A stretch of DNA of 64,000 nt from Leifsonia virtsii (GTDB lineage: Bacteria; Actinomycetota; Actinomycetes; Actinomycetales; Microbacteriaceae). This document shows, piece by piece, positions 24,249 to 32,919 of the stretch (positions are counted from its first letter, which is position 1; each line of letters begins with the position of its first letter). Under the pieces are notes generated by a model. The model saw only the letters and a program-made list of their open reading frames with translations, was not told the origin of the DNA and made no database searches. A program made the position numbers and the translations under genes. Location of the stretch: contig NZ_JAROCB010000001.1 of NCBI RefSeq assembly GCF_030433675.1, positions 617,333 to 681,332 on the forward strand, in the 5' to 3' direction.

Positions 24249-25184
24249 GTGCCCAACGCAACCGGTCGCCGCGCACCCGCGCTCGGCAGAATCGCCGCCG
24301 TCATCGGAGCCGCCGGGCTGGTGGCCGTCGCGCTGACCGCCTGCTCGACGGACCCCAACACCGACTGCGGCACGGCCCTGCCGTCGGGCAAGGCGTCCCA
24401 GCTGGTGGAGGCCACGGGCAAGATCGGCTCGAAGCCGAAGATCACGGTCCCGACCCCGCTCGACACCACGAAGTCGGAGCGCAGCATCATCACCGAGGGC
24501 ACCGGCGAGCAGGTGCACAAGGGTCAGGTCGTCGAGATCCAGTACACGATCCTCGACGGCAAGACCGGCCAGGTGCAGCAGACCTCCTACGGCAGCGGAG
24601 ACACCTACCCGCTCGCGCTCGGCTCGGGCAACGCCGCGCTCAGCAAGGGGCTGCAGTGCGCCCCGGTCGGGTCGCGCGTGGCCGTCGTCATCTCTCCGAA
24701 GGACGCGGGGGGCTCCGGCGCGACCAGCTCCGGTGTGCTCGTGGTCGACATCCTGAAGGCGTACCTCGCGAAGGCCGACGGCGCGGTCCGTCCGTCGGTG
24801 TCGGGCTTCCCGACGGTCGTGCTGGCGCCCACCGGGCAGCCGGGCATCACCATCCCGTCGTCCGGCGGGGCCCCGAAGAAGCTGCGCACCGAAGAGCTGA
24901 AGGCGGGCGACGGTGCGACGGTGAAGAAGGACTCGATCGCCGTCCTGCAGTACACGGCCGTCGGCTGGGAGAACAAGAACGTGGTGTTCTCCAGCTGGCA
25001 GTCCGGATCCCCGGACATCGTCTCGATCGGCACCGGCCAGAGCCAGCTGAACCAGGCGCTCCCGCAGAGCGTTCTCGGCCAGCTGGTCGGCAAGAAGGTC
25101 GGCTCGCAGGTGGTCGTCGAAGCGCCGGCGGAGGGCCAGGTTCCCGCTGCGGCGTGGGTTGTCGACATCCTCGGGGTGCGCTAG
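24249..25184 (+). CDS. FKBP-type peptidyl-prolyl isomerase, lipoprotein
   Basis: Exported foldase of 311 residues. A lipoprotein signal peptide (hydrophobic VIGAAGLVAVALTAC, lipobox Cys near residue 33) anchors it to the outer face of the membrane. Two FKBP-like domains follow: one at about 80-180 (VHKGQVVEIQYTILDGKTGQ... VLVVDILKAY) and one at about 215-311 (KLRTEELKAGDGATVKKDSIAVLQYTA... AAWVVDILGVR). The start is GTG 24249 with AGAGGA 6 bases upstream; earlier ATGs have no such site. A TAGCAT -10 candidate occurs at about 24173. Activity of both domains cannot be judged here. Confidence 0.92.
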   Translation: MPNATGRRAPALGRIAAVIGAAGLVAVALTACSTDPNTDCGTALPSGKASQLVEATGKIGSKPKITVPTPLDTTKSERSIITEGTGEQVHKGQVVEIQYTILDGKTGQVQQTSYGSGDTYPLALGSGNAALSKGLQCAPVGSRVAVVISPKDAGGSGATSSGVLVVDILKAYLAKADGAVRPSVSGFPTVVLAPTGQPGITIPSSGGAPKKLRTEELKAGDGATVKKDSIAVLQYTAVGWENKNVVFSSWQSGSPDIVSIGTGQSQLNQALPQSVLGQLVGKKVGSQVVVEAPAEGQVPAAAWVVDILGVR

Positions 25185-25191
25185 CGCGGAC

Positions 25192-25197
25192 TAGGAT
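25192..25197 (+). promoter_or_regulatory. Leaderless -10 element of pafB
   Basis: TAGGAT, 6 bases, then GTG 25204, 7 bases after the end of the FKBP gene. Confidence 0.5.
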
Positions 25198-25203
25198 GGA
25201 CGG

Positions 25204-26274
25204 GTGTCCCGTTCTCCCGCCTCGCCCGCGCGCGTCCCGGTCGAGGAGCGCCTGTTCAGCCTCGTGCTGGCCTTGCTGGCGACCGAGAACGGCCTGACCA
25301 AGAGCGAGATCCTGTCGACGGTTCAGGGGTACCGGCAGCGGTACGAACCGCACGGCGACAACAGCAGCCTGGAGCGGCAGTTCGAGCGCGACAAGGACGA
25401 CATCCGCGAGCTCGGCGTGCCGCTGGAGACGGTCGAGGCTCCTGAGGCGTCGGGCAACAACCAGCTGCTGCGGTATCGCATTCCCAAAGGGGCATACGAC
25501 CTTCCATCCGATGTGAGCTTCTCGCCGGAGGAACTGACCCTGCTCGGGCTCGCCGCCGCCGTCTGGCGCGAAGGGTCGTTGTCGGGGGAGTCCCGCCGCG
25601 CCCTGATGAAGCTGCGCTCGCTCGGCGTGGAGGCCGACGACCCCGTGGTCGGGTACGCCCCGCGGCTGCGCGTGCGCGAGAGCGCGTTCGACCCGCTCAG
25701 CCAGGCACTCGAGCGGCGTGTCATGGTGCAGTTCCCGTACCTCAAGCCCGGCGAGAGCGCCTCACGGCAGCGGACCGTCGCGCCGCTGTCGCTCGTGCAG
25801 CACCAGGGCCGCTGGCACCTGCAAGGCATCGACCAGGAGGCGCACGGTTCGCGCACGTTCCTGCTCTCGCGGATCGTCGGGCCGGTCAAGCTGACCGCGC
25901 GCGTCTTCGACCCGGATCAGTACCGCGTCGACGGAGAGCCCTTCGCCGAGCGGGCGCTGCTGGAGCTGGAGCGCATCTGGGAGTCGAACCTCGCGGAGAT
26001 CGAGGTCACCGCCGGCACCGACGCGGCGACGCGGCTGGGCAAACGCTACGGCGACGCCGTCCCGGTCGGGGCGGACGGACAGCCGGTGCGGCTGACCGTC
26101 AACTTCTCCGACATCAACATCCTGGCCGACCAGCTCGCGTCCTTCGGACCGGAGGTGCTGGTGCTGTCACCGCCCGAGCTGCGCGCCCACGTGCTGCGGC
26201 GGCTGGAGACGACTCTCGCCGCGCACGACGACTCCGTGTCCCCGACGGCAGCGGGGGAGACGCACCATGGCTGA
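25204..26274 (+). CDS. pafB: PafB, WYL-domain activator
   Basis: First half of the PafBC regulator (356 residues). In mycobacteria PafB and PafC form a heterodimer that, with RNA polymerase, activates the LexA-independent DNA-damage response. The N-terminal winged HTH spans about 10-80 (EERLFSLVLALLATENGLTKSEIL; LERQFERDKDDIRELG). The WYL domain is around 165-225 (RWHLQGIDQEAHGSRTFLLSRIVG), and a WCX domain follows to the end. It overlaps pafC by 8 bases. No Pup or proteasome genes are in the window, although this pair often lies near them. Confidence 0.93.
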   Translation: MSRSPASPARVPVEERLFSLVLALLATENGLTKSEILSTVQGYRQRYEPHGDNSSLERQFERDKDDIRELGVPLETVEAPEASGNNQLLRYRIPKGAYDLPSDVSFSPEELTLLGLAAAVWREGSLSGESRRALMKLRSLGVEADDPVVGYAPRLRVRESAFDPLSQALERRVMVQFPYLKPGESASRQRTVAPLSLVQHQGRWHLQGIDQEAHGSRTFLLSRIVGPVKLTARVFDPDQYRVDGEPFAERALLELERIWESNLAEIEVTAGTDAATRLGKRYGDAVPVGADGQPVRLTVNFSDINILADQLASFGPEVLVLSPPELRAHVLRRLETTLAAHDDSVSPTAAGETHHG

Positions 26275-27241
26275 GCGCAAGCGCCCGATGCAGGCGCAGG
26301 ACAAGCTCGCCTTCCTGCTCGCCCTCGTCCCGTACCTGATGGACCGCGACCGGGTGAGCGTCGCCGAGGCCGCGGAGCACTTCGGCGTCGACCAGGAGCA
26401 GCTGCGCGACGCCGTGCGGCTGATCGCCGTGTCCGGCATCCCGGGGGAGACGAACGCGTACCAGCCGGGCGACCTGTTCGACATCGCCTGGGACGACTTC
26501 GAGGAGAACGACCAGATCGTCCTCACCCACCAGGTCGCGATCGACGACTCGCCGCGGTTCTCCGCCCGCGAGGCGGCCGCGCTGATCGCCGGGCTGCAGT
26601 ACCTGACGGCTCTGCCGGAGAACGCGGACCGGGATGCGATCGGCTCGCTCATGGCGAAGCTCGCGCGCGGCGCGTCCGCCGCGCCGAGCGAGGTGGCCGT
26701 TGCGCGGTCGGAGACCGACGAGGCTCTGGCCACCATCCGCGACGCGGTCATCGCCGGGGTGCAGGTGGAGTTCGACTACCTCAGCTCGCGCGGGGAGCGG
26801 GAGCGGCGCCGCGTCGACCCGCTGCGGATCGAGTCCGTCGACCAGGACTGGTACCTGCGCGGCTGGGACCACCTGCGCACCGCCATCCGCACCTTCCGGC
26901 TTGACCGGATCGACGACCTGGTGGCGACGGAGGAGCCGATCACCTACCGCCCCGGCGACGTCAAGCTGCCCGAGACGCTGTTCACCGGCACGCCGGACGA
27001 CCTGCTCGTAACGGTCGAGGTCTCGGCGTCGGCCATCCCGCTGATCGAGGACTACATCCCCGAGGGTGCAGAGCGGGAGCAGCGGGACGGCGTGGTGCGG
27101 ACGCGGCTGCGCGTGGCGCACTTCCACGGGCTGAAGCGGCTCGTCGCAGGGCTGTCGGGCGTGCTCACCGTGCTCGACCCGCCCGAGGCGCGCAGGGTCG
27201 TCGCCGGCTGGGCGCGCGCGGGCGTCGAGCGGTACCGCTGA
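26267..27241 (+). CDS. pafC: PafC, WYL-domain activator
   Basis: Partner of PafB, 324 residues. It has an N-terminal HTH (KLAFLLALVPYLMDRDRVSVAEAAEHFGVDQEQLRDAVRLI, about 11-52), a WYL domain around 155-225 (VEFDYLSSRGERERRRVDPLRIESVDQDWYLRGWDHL) and a WCX extension (VTVEVSASAIPLIEDYIPEG). The start ATG 26267 lies inside the end of pafB, so the two chains are made together. Known role: transcription activation of damage-repair genes. The small membrane-protein gene and tatAC follow. Confidence 0.93.
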   Translation: MAERKRPMQAQDKLAFLLALVPYLMDRDRVSVAEAAEHFGVDQEQLRDAVRLIAVSGIPGETNAYQPGDLFDIAWDDFEENDQIVLTHQVAIDDSPRFSAREAAALIAGLQYLTALPENADRDAIGSLMAKLARGASAAPSEVAVARSETDEALATIRDAVIAGVQVEFDYLSSRGERERRRVDPLRIESVDQDWYLRGWDHLRTAIRTFRLDRIDDLVATEEPITYRPGDVKLPETLFTGTPDDLLVTVEVSASAIPLIEDYIPEGAEREQRDGVVRTRLRVAHFHGLKRLVAGLSGVLTVLDPPEARRVVAGWARAGVERYR

Positions 27242-27283
27242 CCCGGCCGGCCGGTCTGCAGGCAGCGCGACCGCGGCGGCGGG

Positions 27284-27289
27284 TAGGCT
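27284..27289 (+). promoter_or_regulatory. Leaderless -10 element before the small membrane-protein gene
   Basis: TAGGCT, 6 bases (gagcgc), then ATG 27296. The 12 bases before the ATG are the same as those before the VIT-family start at 6400. Confidence 0.5.
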
Positions 27290-27295
27290 GAGCGC

Positions 27296-27655
27296 ATGCC
27301 CTGGTGGTCGTGGCTGGTGATCTGGACCGTGCTCGTGCTCGGTCTGCTCGGCATGCTCGCCTTCTTCGCCTGGTGGCTGTTCCGCAAGGTGGTCGCCGCC
27401 GGGCGCGAGGCCGCCGAGCTGATGGAGAAGGCGGATGCCCTCTCGCGCCGTGCAGAAGACCTCCAGGACACGTTCGAGCCGGCCGTGCTGGCCGACGCCG
27501 CGGAGCTCTCCGCGCAGCGTCAGGAGCACCTGACCGAGCGCGCTTTCGCAAGGCAAGCTCGCAGGGACGCGCGGGTCAGGCGCGGTAGACTACTCGTCGA
27601 TGTGGATCCGGCGACGGTTCCGGATCGCTTCGCCCACCTTTTGAGAAGGACCTGA
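27296..27655 (+). CDS. Small membrane-anchored hypothetical protein
   Basis: A 119-residue protein with one N-terminal transmembrane helix (WLVIWTVLVLGLLGMLAFFAWWLF, residues 5-28). A charged helical, probably coiled-coil, stretch follows (about 30-95), then a C-terminal motif DVDPATVPDRFAHLLRRT. It lies between pafC and tatA and ends 4 bases before tatA, so it is probably co-transcribed with the Tat genes. I do not recognise a characterised family. Codon use looks like its neighbours. Confidence 0.8.
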   Translation: MPWWSWLVIWTVLVLGLLGMLAFFAWWLFRKVVAAGREAAELMEKADALSRRAEDLQDTFEPAVLADAAELSAQRQEHLTERAFARQARRDARVRRGRLLVDVDPATVPDRFAHLLRRT

Positions 27656-27659
27656 TCTC

Positions 27660-27929
27660 ATGTTCGCAGGACTGACCGGATGGCACCTGCTCATCATCCT
27701 CGCCGTGATCCTGCTGCTCTTCGGTGCGCCGAAGCTGCCGGCCCTCGCCAAGAGCATCGGCCAGTCGATGCGGATCTTCAAGGGCGAGGTCGACGAGCTG
27801 AAGAAGGACGGCAAGGACGGCGCGGCCGACAAGCCGGCCGACGGCACCACCACCGGCACGACGCAGAACACCGTCGCCCCGGCGCCCGCTCCCGTCGACC
27901 CCTCGACCGAGTCGAACCCGAAGTCCTAG
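27660..27929 (+). CDS. tatA: Sec-independent protein translocase subunit TatA
   Basis: Pore-forming Tat subunit, 89 residues. The start MFAGLTGWHLLIILAVILLLFGAPKLP gives the short N-terminal helix and the FG hinge. An amphipathic helix (LAKSIGQSMRIFKGEVDEL) and a low-complexity Thr/Pro tail follow. GAGAAGGA lies upstream of ATG 27660. tatC starts 4 bases after the stop. No tatB is nearby, as usual where TatA serves both roles or tatB lies elsewhere. Confidence 0.95.
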   Translation: MFAGLTGWHLLIILAVILLLFGAPKLPALAKSIGQSMRIFKGEVDELKKDGKDGAADKPADGTTTGTTQNTVAPAPAPVDPSTESNPKS

Positions 27930-27933
27930 TCCG

Positions 27934-28725
27934 GTGGCCTCCACGAAGCGAGGCAAGAACCGCGAAGGACGGATGACGCTCGCCGAGCACTTCATCGAGC
28001 TTCGCAAACGCCTCTTCCGCTCCGCGCTCGCACTGCTGGTCGGCGCCGTCATCGGATGGTTCCTCAGCGACTACGTGATGAACGCGCTGCGCGGTCCGAT
28101 CACCGACATCGCCAAGCAGCAGGGCCGCGAGGCCATGCTGAACTACGACAGCATCACGGGCGCGTTCGACCTGAAGATGCAGGTCGCGGTCACCATCGGC
28201 GCGATCATCTCCAGCCCGGTGTGGCTCTACCAGATCTGGGCCTTCTTCGTGCCGGCGATGACGCGCAAGGAGCTCAAGTACGGCTTCGGGTTCTTCTTCA
28301 CCGCCGTGCCGTTGTTCATCGCGGGCGGGGTGACCGGCTGGCTGCTCGTGCCGCACATCGTGAGCCTGCTCGCCAGCTTCGCGCCGGAACCGGATTCCGC
28401 GATCATCCAGGCGAAGACCTACTTCGATTTCATCCTGAAGCTCGTGATCGCCGTCGGCATCGCATTCGTGCTGCCGGTCTTCCTCGTGCTGCTCAACTTC
28501 GTCGGCGTGGTCAGCGCGAAGTCGATCATCGCCTCGTGGCGCTGGGCGCTCATCCTGATCGCCCTCTTCACCGCGATCGCCACGCCCGCGGCCGACGTGC
28601 TGTCGATGTTCCTGCTGGCGATCCCGATGGTCGCGCTGTACTTCGCGGCCTACGGCGTCGCCTGGCTGCACGACCGGCGCGCGGCGAAGGCGGCCAGCCG
28701 CCTGGAGGCCGAGCTCGCCACCTGA
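27934..28725 (+). CDS. tatC: Sec-independent protein translocase subunit TatC
   Basis: Polytopic Tat receptor that binds twin-arginine signal peptides, 263 residues with six helices. Family hallmarks: MTLAEHFIELRKRLFRSALALLVG near residue 14 (with the conserved Glu/Arg of the signal-binding face), SPVWLYQIWAFFVPAMTRKELKYG near 90, FDFILKLVIAVGIAFVLPVF near 162 and the late helix pair. The start is GTG 27934. A probable substrate in this window is the Tat-signal protein at 45297-46784. Confidence 0.96.
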   Translation: MASTKRGKNREGRMTLAEHFIELRKRLFRSALALLVGAVIGWFLSDYVMNALRGPITDIAKQQGREAMLNYDSITGAFDLKMQVAVTIGAIISSPVWLYQIWAFFVPAMTRKELKYGFGFFFTAVPLFIAGGVTGWLLVPHIVSLLASFAPEPDSAIIQAKTYFDFILKLVIAVGIAFVLPVFLVLLNFVGVVSAKSIIASWRWALILIALFTAIATPAADVLSMFLLAIPMVALYFAAYGVAWLHDRRAAKAASRLEAELAT

Positions 28726-28750
28726 GCGACCGGGCCCTGAGCGACCGGGC
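28721..28750 (+). repeat. 15-base perfect tandem duplication after tatC
   Basis: CCTGAGCGACCGGGC occurs twice back to back (28721-28735 and 28736-28750). The first copy contains the tatC stop codon and the second ends one base before the -10 of helY. Confidence 0.9.
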
Positions 28751-28751
28751 A

Positions 28752-28757
28752 TAGGCT
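28752..28757 (+). promoter_or_regulatory. Leaderless -10 element of helY
   Basis: TAGGCT, 6 bases, then GTG 28764. Confidence 0.5.
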
Positions 28758-28763
28758 GGTGGC

Positions 28764-31196
28764 GTGACCGACCAGACGCTCTCGCCGGCGGAGCGGTACG
28801 CCGCCTCTCGCGACCGAGCCCGCCAGCCGCTGCTCGAGACCTTCCGGGAGGGGCTGCGGTTCGACCTCGACCCGTTCCAGCGGGAGGCGTGCGCGGCCCT
28901 CGAGCGCGGCCGCAGCGTGCTCGTCGCCGCGCCGACGGGCGCGGGCAAGACGATCGTCGCCGAGTTCGCGGTGTTCCTGGCGATGCGGGAGGCCAACGCC
29001 AAAGTCTTCTACACGACGCCGATGAAGGCGCTCAGCAACCAGAAGTTCCAGGAGTTCGTGGAGGCGTACGGGCCGGAGTCGGTGGGCCTCCTCACCGGCG
29101 ACACCAACATCAACTCGCACGCGCGCATCGTCGTGATGACGACCGAGGTGCTGCGCAACATGCTCTACGCCGACTCCGACCTGCTCACCGACCTCGCGTA
29201 TGTCGTGATGGACGAGGTGCACTACCTGGCCGACCGGTTCCGCGGCGCGGTGTGGGAGGAGGTCATCATCCACCTGCCGTCGGAGGTGCGGATGGTGTCG
29301 CTGAGTGCCACCGTGTCGAACGCGGAGGAGTTCGGCGACTGGCTGCAGGCGGTGCGCGGCGACACCGACGTCGTCGTGTCGGAGGAGCGTCCGGTGCCGC
29401 TGGAGCAGCACATCCTGATGCGCTCGAAGCTGATCGATCTGTTCGACTCGTCGGGGCTCGCGGCGACCAACCGGGTGAACCCGGAGCTCGTGCAGATGGC
29501 GCGCTACGGAGGCCGGGTGCTCAGCAGCCGGCAGATGCGCGATGTCGGGCGCTACCACTCGAAGGGCGGCCGGCCCGACGGGTTCCGGATGAACCGGGCC
29601 GACCTGGTCGCCCTGCTCGGCGACCGCAACCTGCTGCCGGCGATCTTCTTCATCTTCAGCCGCAACGGCTGCGACCAGGCGGTGCGGCAGGTGCTGCGCG
29701 CGGGCGTGCGGCTGACGGAGAAGCACGAGCGCGACGAGATCCGCGAGATCGTGGAGGACCGCTGCCGCACGCTGCTCGACGAAGACCTCGCCGTGCTCGG
29801 CTACTGGGAGTGGCTGGAGGGTCTGGAGCGCGGCGTCGCGGCCCACCACGCGGGTCTGCTCCCGGCGTTCAAGGAGGTCGTCGAGGAGCTGTTCCGGCGC
29901 AAGCTGGTGAAGGTCGTGTTCGCCACCGAGACGCTCGCGCTCGGCATCAACATGCCCGCCCGCACGGTGGTGCTGGAGAAGCTGGAGAAGTTCAACGGCG
30001 AGGCGCGCGTGCCGATCACGCCGGGCGAGTACACGCAGCTCACCGGCCGCGCGGGCCGGCGCGGCATCGACGTCGAGGGTCACTCGGTCATCCAGTGGGA
30101 GGACGGCCTCGACCCGCAGTCTGTCGCCTCGCTCGCCTCCCGCCGGAGCTACCCGCTCAACTCCAGCTTCCGGCCGACGTACAACATGGCCGTCAACCTG
30201 ATCGACCAGTTCGGCAGGACGCGCACCCGGGAAATCCTGGAGTCGTCGTTCGCGCAGTTCCAGGCCGACCGCGCGGTGGTCGACCTCGCGCGCAAGGCGA
30301 TGCAGCAGGAGCAGTCGCTCGCCGGGTACGAGGAGGCCATGACCTGCCACCTCGGCGACTTCAAAGAGTACTTCTCGATCCGCCGCGAGCTCACCGACCT
30401 CGAACGCAAGGGCTCCCGGATCGAGTCGGCCTCCAACGGCGAACGGGAGACGCGGCAGCGCCAGCTGGCCGCCCTCCGCAAGCGGATGAAGGATCACCCG
30501 TGCCACCGCTGCACCGAGCGCGAGCAGCACGCGCGCTGGGCGGAGCGCTGGTGGAAGCTCAAGCGCGACACCGACCGGCTACGGGCGCAGATCCAGTCCC
30601 GCACCGGCGCCGTCGCAAAGGTCTTCGACCGCGTGTCGGAGGTGCTGCTGGAGCTGGGCTATCTGGCGAAGGAGGACGGCGAGACCGCCCTCACGGTCCA
30701 CGGCCGCACGCTCAAGCGCATCTACGGCGAGCGGGACCTGCTCGTGGCGGAGTGCCTGCGGCGCAACGTCTGGAAGGACCTGGACGCGCCCGGCCTCGCC
30801 GCCATGGCGTGCGCCCTGGTGTTCGAGCCGCGGCGCGACGAGGGTCTGGCGAATGAGCGCACGCTCCCGCGCGGCGCGTTCCGCCCGGCGCTGGAGCGCA
30901 CGATCGAACTGTGGAGCCGGCTCGACGACCTGGAGCAGGACAACCGCCTCCCGGGCAGCGAGCCGCCGTCGACCGCGATCTCGCTCGCGATGTGGATGTG
31001 GTCCCGCGGCCAGGGACTCGACGCGGTGCTCAGCGAGGCCGACATGGCGGCGGGCGACTTCGTGCGCTGGACGAAGCAGACGATCGACCTGCTCGACCAG
31101 CTGTCGCTCGTCGCGCAGGGCAATGTCGGCCGGGTCGCCCGGCAGGCGCTGGAGTCCATCCGCCGCGGGATCGTCGCCTACTCGTCGGTCGCGTAG
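28764..31196 (+). CDS. helY: Ski2/Mtr4-like DEAD/DEAH-box RNA helicase HelY
   Basis: Large superfamily-2 helicase of 810 residues, related to Mtr4/Ski2 and to mycobacterial HelY. It probably unwinds RNA for processing or decay. Motif I is VAAPTGAGKTIVAEF near residue 55, motif II is VVMDEVHYLADRFRG near 150, motif III is MVSLSATVSNAEEFG near 180, and motifs V-VI are TETLALGINMPARTVV near 388 and QLTGRAGRRGIDVEGH near 425. The C-terminal half (from about 540) is the helical bundle typical of the group, with a CHRCTEREQHARW motif near 580. Good start at GTG 28764 with a leaderless-type promoter. Confidence 0.92.
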   Translation: MTDQTLSPAERYAASRDRARQPLLETFREGLRFDLDPFQREACAALERGRSVLVAAPTGAGKTIVAEFAVFLAMREANAKVFYTTPMKALSNQKFQEFVEAYGPESVGLLTGDTNINSHARIVVMTTEVLRNMLYADSDLLTDLAYVVMDEVHYLADRFRGAVWEEVIIHLPSEVRMVSLSATVSNAEEFGDWLQAVRGDTDVVVSEERPVPLEQHILMRSKLIDLFDSSGLAATNRVNPELVQMARYGGRVLSSRQMRDVGRYHSKGGRPDGFRMNRADLVALLGDRNLLPAIFFIFSRNGCDQAVRQVLRAGVRLTEKHERDEIREIVEDRCRTLLDEDLAVLGYWEWLEGLERGVAAHHAGLLPAFKEVVEELFRRKLVKVVFATETLALGINMPARTVVLEKLEKFNGEARVPITPGEYTQLTGRAGRRGIDVEGHSVIQWEDGLDPQSVASLASRRSYPLNSSFRPTYNMAVNLIDQFGRTRTREILESSFAQFQADRAVVDLARKAMQQEQSLAGYEEAMTCHLGDFKEYFSIRRELTDLERKGSRIESASNGERETRQRQLAALRKRMKDHPCHRCTEREQHARWAERWWKLKRDTDRLRAQIQSRTGAVAKVFDRVSEVLLELGYLAKEDGETALTVHGRTLKRIYGERDLLVAECLRRNVWKDLDAPGLAAMACALVFEPRRDEGLANERTLPRGAFRPALERTIELWSRLDDLEQDNRLPGSEPPSTAISLAMWMWSRGQGLDAVLSEADMAAGDFVRWTKQTIDLLDQLSLVAQGNVGRVARQALESIRRGIVAYSSVA

Positions 31197-31224
31197 CGGC
31201 CGGCGCGAGCGGCTGCGGCCCAGC

Positions 31225-31259
31225 GGAACGTCCGCGGCTGCGCGCGCGCCCGCACACGT
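31225..31259. repeat. Dispersed palindromic repeat, copy A
   Basis: Thirty-five bases beginning GGAACGTCCGCGG and ending CCCGCACACGT around an alternating CG core. It matches the reverse complement of the 50440-50477 element at 32 of 35 positions by my alignment. It lies between helY and lnt, in noncoding sequence. Confidence 0.6.
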
Positions 31260-31315
31260 GACGAAGCAAAGCAGACGCGAGGGTGTTGCTGGGCGGCCGC
31301 CACAGCGGGATGGCT

Positions 31316-31321
31316 TAGGCT
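31316..31321 (+). promoter_or_regulatory. Leaderless -10 element of lnt
   Basis: TAGGCT, 8 bases, then GTG 31330. Confidence 0.45.
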
Positions 31322-31329
31322 CTCCCTTC

Positions 31330-32898
31330 GTGCACACCGTTCCGCGAGCCCGCCTCCCGCTCTGGCTCGCGGTCCTCACCGCGATCGCGGCCGGCCCGGT
31401 GCTCGACGCCGGCTTCCCGGACAAGGACATCTGGCCGCTCACCTTCGTCGGCATCGCCATGGTGCTGCTGGCCCAGCACGGTCGCCGCGCCGGCTCCGCG
31501 TTCCTGGTCGGGTGGCTGGCGGGGGAGTCGTTCTACCTCGTCCACGTATCCTGGACGGCCCTCTATCTCGGCCCGGTGCCGTGGGTGGCCCTGTCGACGC
31601 TGGAGGCGCTGTTCTGGGGCGTCGGCGGCATCCTGATCACCTTGGCGTACCGGTGGGTGCCCCGGGCCTTCCCGACGCGGCTCGGGAGGCTGGGGCTGCT
31701 CCCGGTGATCGTGGCGGGGCTGTGGGTGCTGCGGGAGCTGGTGACGGGCACGTGGCCCTACGGCGGCTTCTCGTGGGGCCGGGTCGCCGAGTCGCAGTCC
31801 ACCAGCCCGCTCGCGCCTCTCGTCGCGTGGCTCGGGATCTCCGGCGTCAGCTTCGTGATGGTGTGGCTCGTGGCGCTGCTCGTCGAGCTCCCGGCTGCGG
31901 TCGACGTCCGGACGGCGCAGCGCGCCCTGCTCGCCGGCACGGCGGCCGCGGTGGTGCTCGCTATCCCGGCGTGGCCCGCGACCACGCACGGCACCACGCG
32001 GATCGCCGCGGTGCAGGGCAACGGCCCGGCCGGCTACTTCGACGATGCGGCGCCCACCGCGGTGTTCGACACCCAGGTGGCGGAGACGCTGCGCATCCCC
32101 TCGTCGGAAGCGACGGGCACGAAGAAGGTCGACATGGTGGTCTGGCCGGAGGGCTCGGCGATGCCCGACCCGACCCGCGACCCGAGCAACGCGGCCATCC
32201 TGGACGCGCTCGGCCGCAAGTTCGGTGCTCCCTTCATCGTCGGCACCATCACGCAGCGCGACGCGCGCTTCTACAACACCTCGCTGCAGTGGGAGGCAGG
32301 CAAAGGCGCGGTCGACTACTACGACAAGAAGCACCCGGTGCCGTTCGGCGAGTACGTGCCCGACCGCGCGTTCTGGCGGCCGTTCGCGCCCTCCCTGATC
32401 GACCTGATCGGACGCGACTACACGCCGGGTACGCGCGACAACGTGTTCGACATCGGCGGCGTCCGCGCCGGGATCTCGATCTGCTTCGACATCGTCGACG
32501 ACCAGCTGCTCACCGACATGATGCGCGGGGGAGCGCAGGTGATCCTCGCGCAGACGAACAACGCCGACTTCGGCGAGACGGACGAGAACCAGCAGCAGCT
32601 CGCGATCGCGCGCCTGCGCGCCATCGAGGCGGGACGGTCTCTGGTGAACATCTCGACCGTCGGCAGCAGCCAGATCATCGGACCGGATGGACGGACTCTC
32701 AGCTCCATCCCGCCCTTCAAACCGGGGCACATGGTCGCGGATGTGCCGCTCGGCACGACGACGACCCCCGCGGTCCTGCTCAGCCGGGGCATCGAGCTGC
32801 TGGTCGCCGGGCTCGGGCTGTTCGGGCTGTTCGCCGCAGCGGTCGGTCGCCGCAACAGCCGCCCGCACGCGAGAAGGCCGCTCCCACCGGTTCGGTGA
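31330..32898 (+). CDS. lnt: Apolipoprotein N-acyltransferase
   Basis: Membrane enzyme that transfers a third acyl chain to the N-terminal Cys of lipoproteins. In the 522-residue protein about 210 residues of transmembrane helices are followed by an extracytoplasmic nitrilase domain with the catalytic triad Glu274 (VVWPEGSAMP), Lys334 (KKHPVPFGEYVP) and Cys385 (GISICFDIVDD). A last helix is at about 488-505. The start GTG 31330 follows a leaderless promoter; a longer open frame upstream is not credible. Substrates would include the FKBP lipoprotein and the ABC binding protein of this window. Confidence 0.94.
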   Translation: MHTVPRARLPLWLAVLTAIAAGPVLDAGFPDKDIWPLTFVGIAMVLLAQHGRRAGSAFLVGWLAGESFYLVHVSWTALYLGPVPWVALSTLEALFWGVGGILITLAYRWVPRAFPTRLGRLGLLPVIVAGLWVLRELVTGTWPYGGFSWGRVAESQSTSPLAPLVAWLGISGVSFVMVWLVALLVELPAAVDVRTAQRALLAGTAAAVVLAIPAWPATTHGTTRIAAVQGNGPAGYFDDAAPTAVFDTQVAETLRIPSSEATGTKKVDMVVWPEGSAMPDPTRDPSNAAILDALGRKFGAPFIVGTITQRDARFYNTSLQWEAGKGAVDYYDKKHPVPFGEYVPDRAFWRPFAPSLIDLIGRDYTPGTRDNVFDIGGVRAGISICFDIVDDQLLTDMMRGGAQVILAQTNNADFGETDENQQQLAIARLRAIEAGRSLVNISTVGSSQIIGPDGRTLSSIPPFKPGHMVADVPLGTTTTPAVLLSRGIELLVAGLGLFGLFAAAVGRRNSRPHARRPLPPVR

Positions 32899-32911
32899 GA
32901 ACGGCCTTCGC
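32869..32911. terminator. Bidirectional hairpin between lnt and rbpA
   Basis: AAGGCCG (32874-32880) pairs with CGGCCTT (32902-32908), extended by flanking CGCG bases with a small bulge. An inner ACCG-GTT-CGGT hairpin spans 32886-32896. It covers the lnt stop codon and lies 9 bases past the rbpA end, so it can serve both convergent genes. Confidence 0.65.
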
Positions 32912-32919
32912 GGCGCTTA

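Noticed and set aside
28714-28725. TatC truncated or frameshifted by the tandem duplication
   Set aside because: The stop lies inside the first repeat and the protein has all six helices, so the duplication is outside the coding sequence apart from its last codons.
30853-31329. In-frame N-terminal extension of lnt by about 159 codons
   Set aside because: It overlaps the 3' end of helY in another frame and runs through a palindromic repeat; Lnt homologues start with the first membrane helix, and GTG 31330 follows a good -10.
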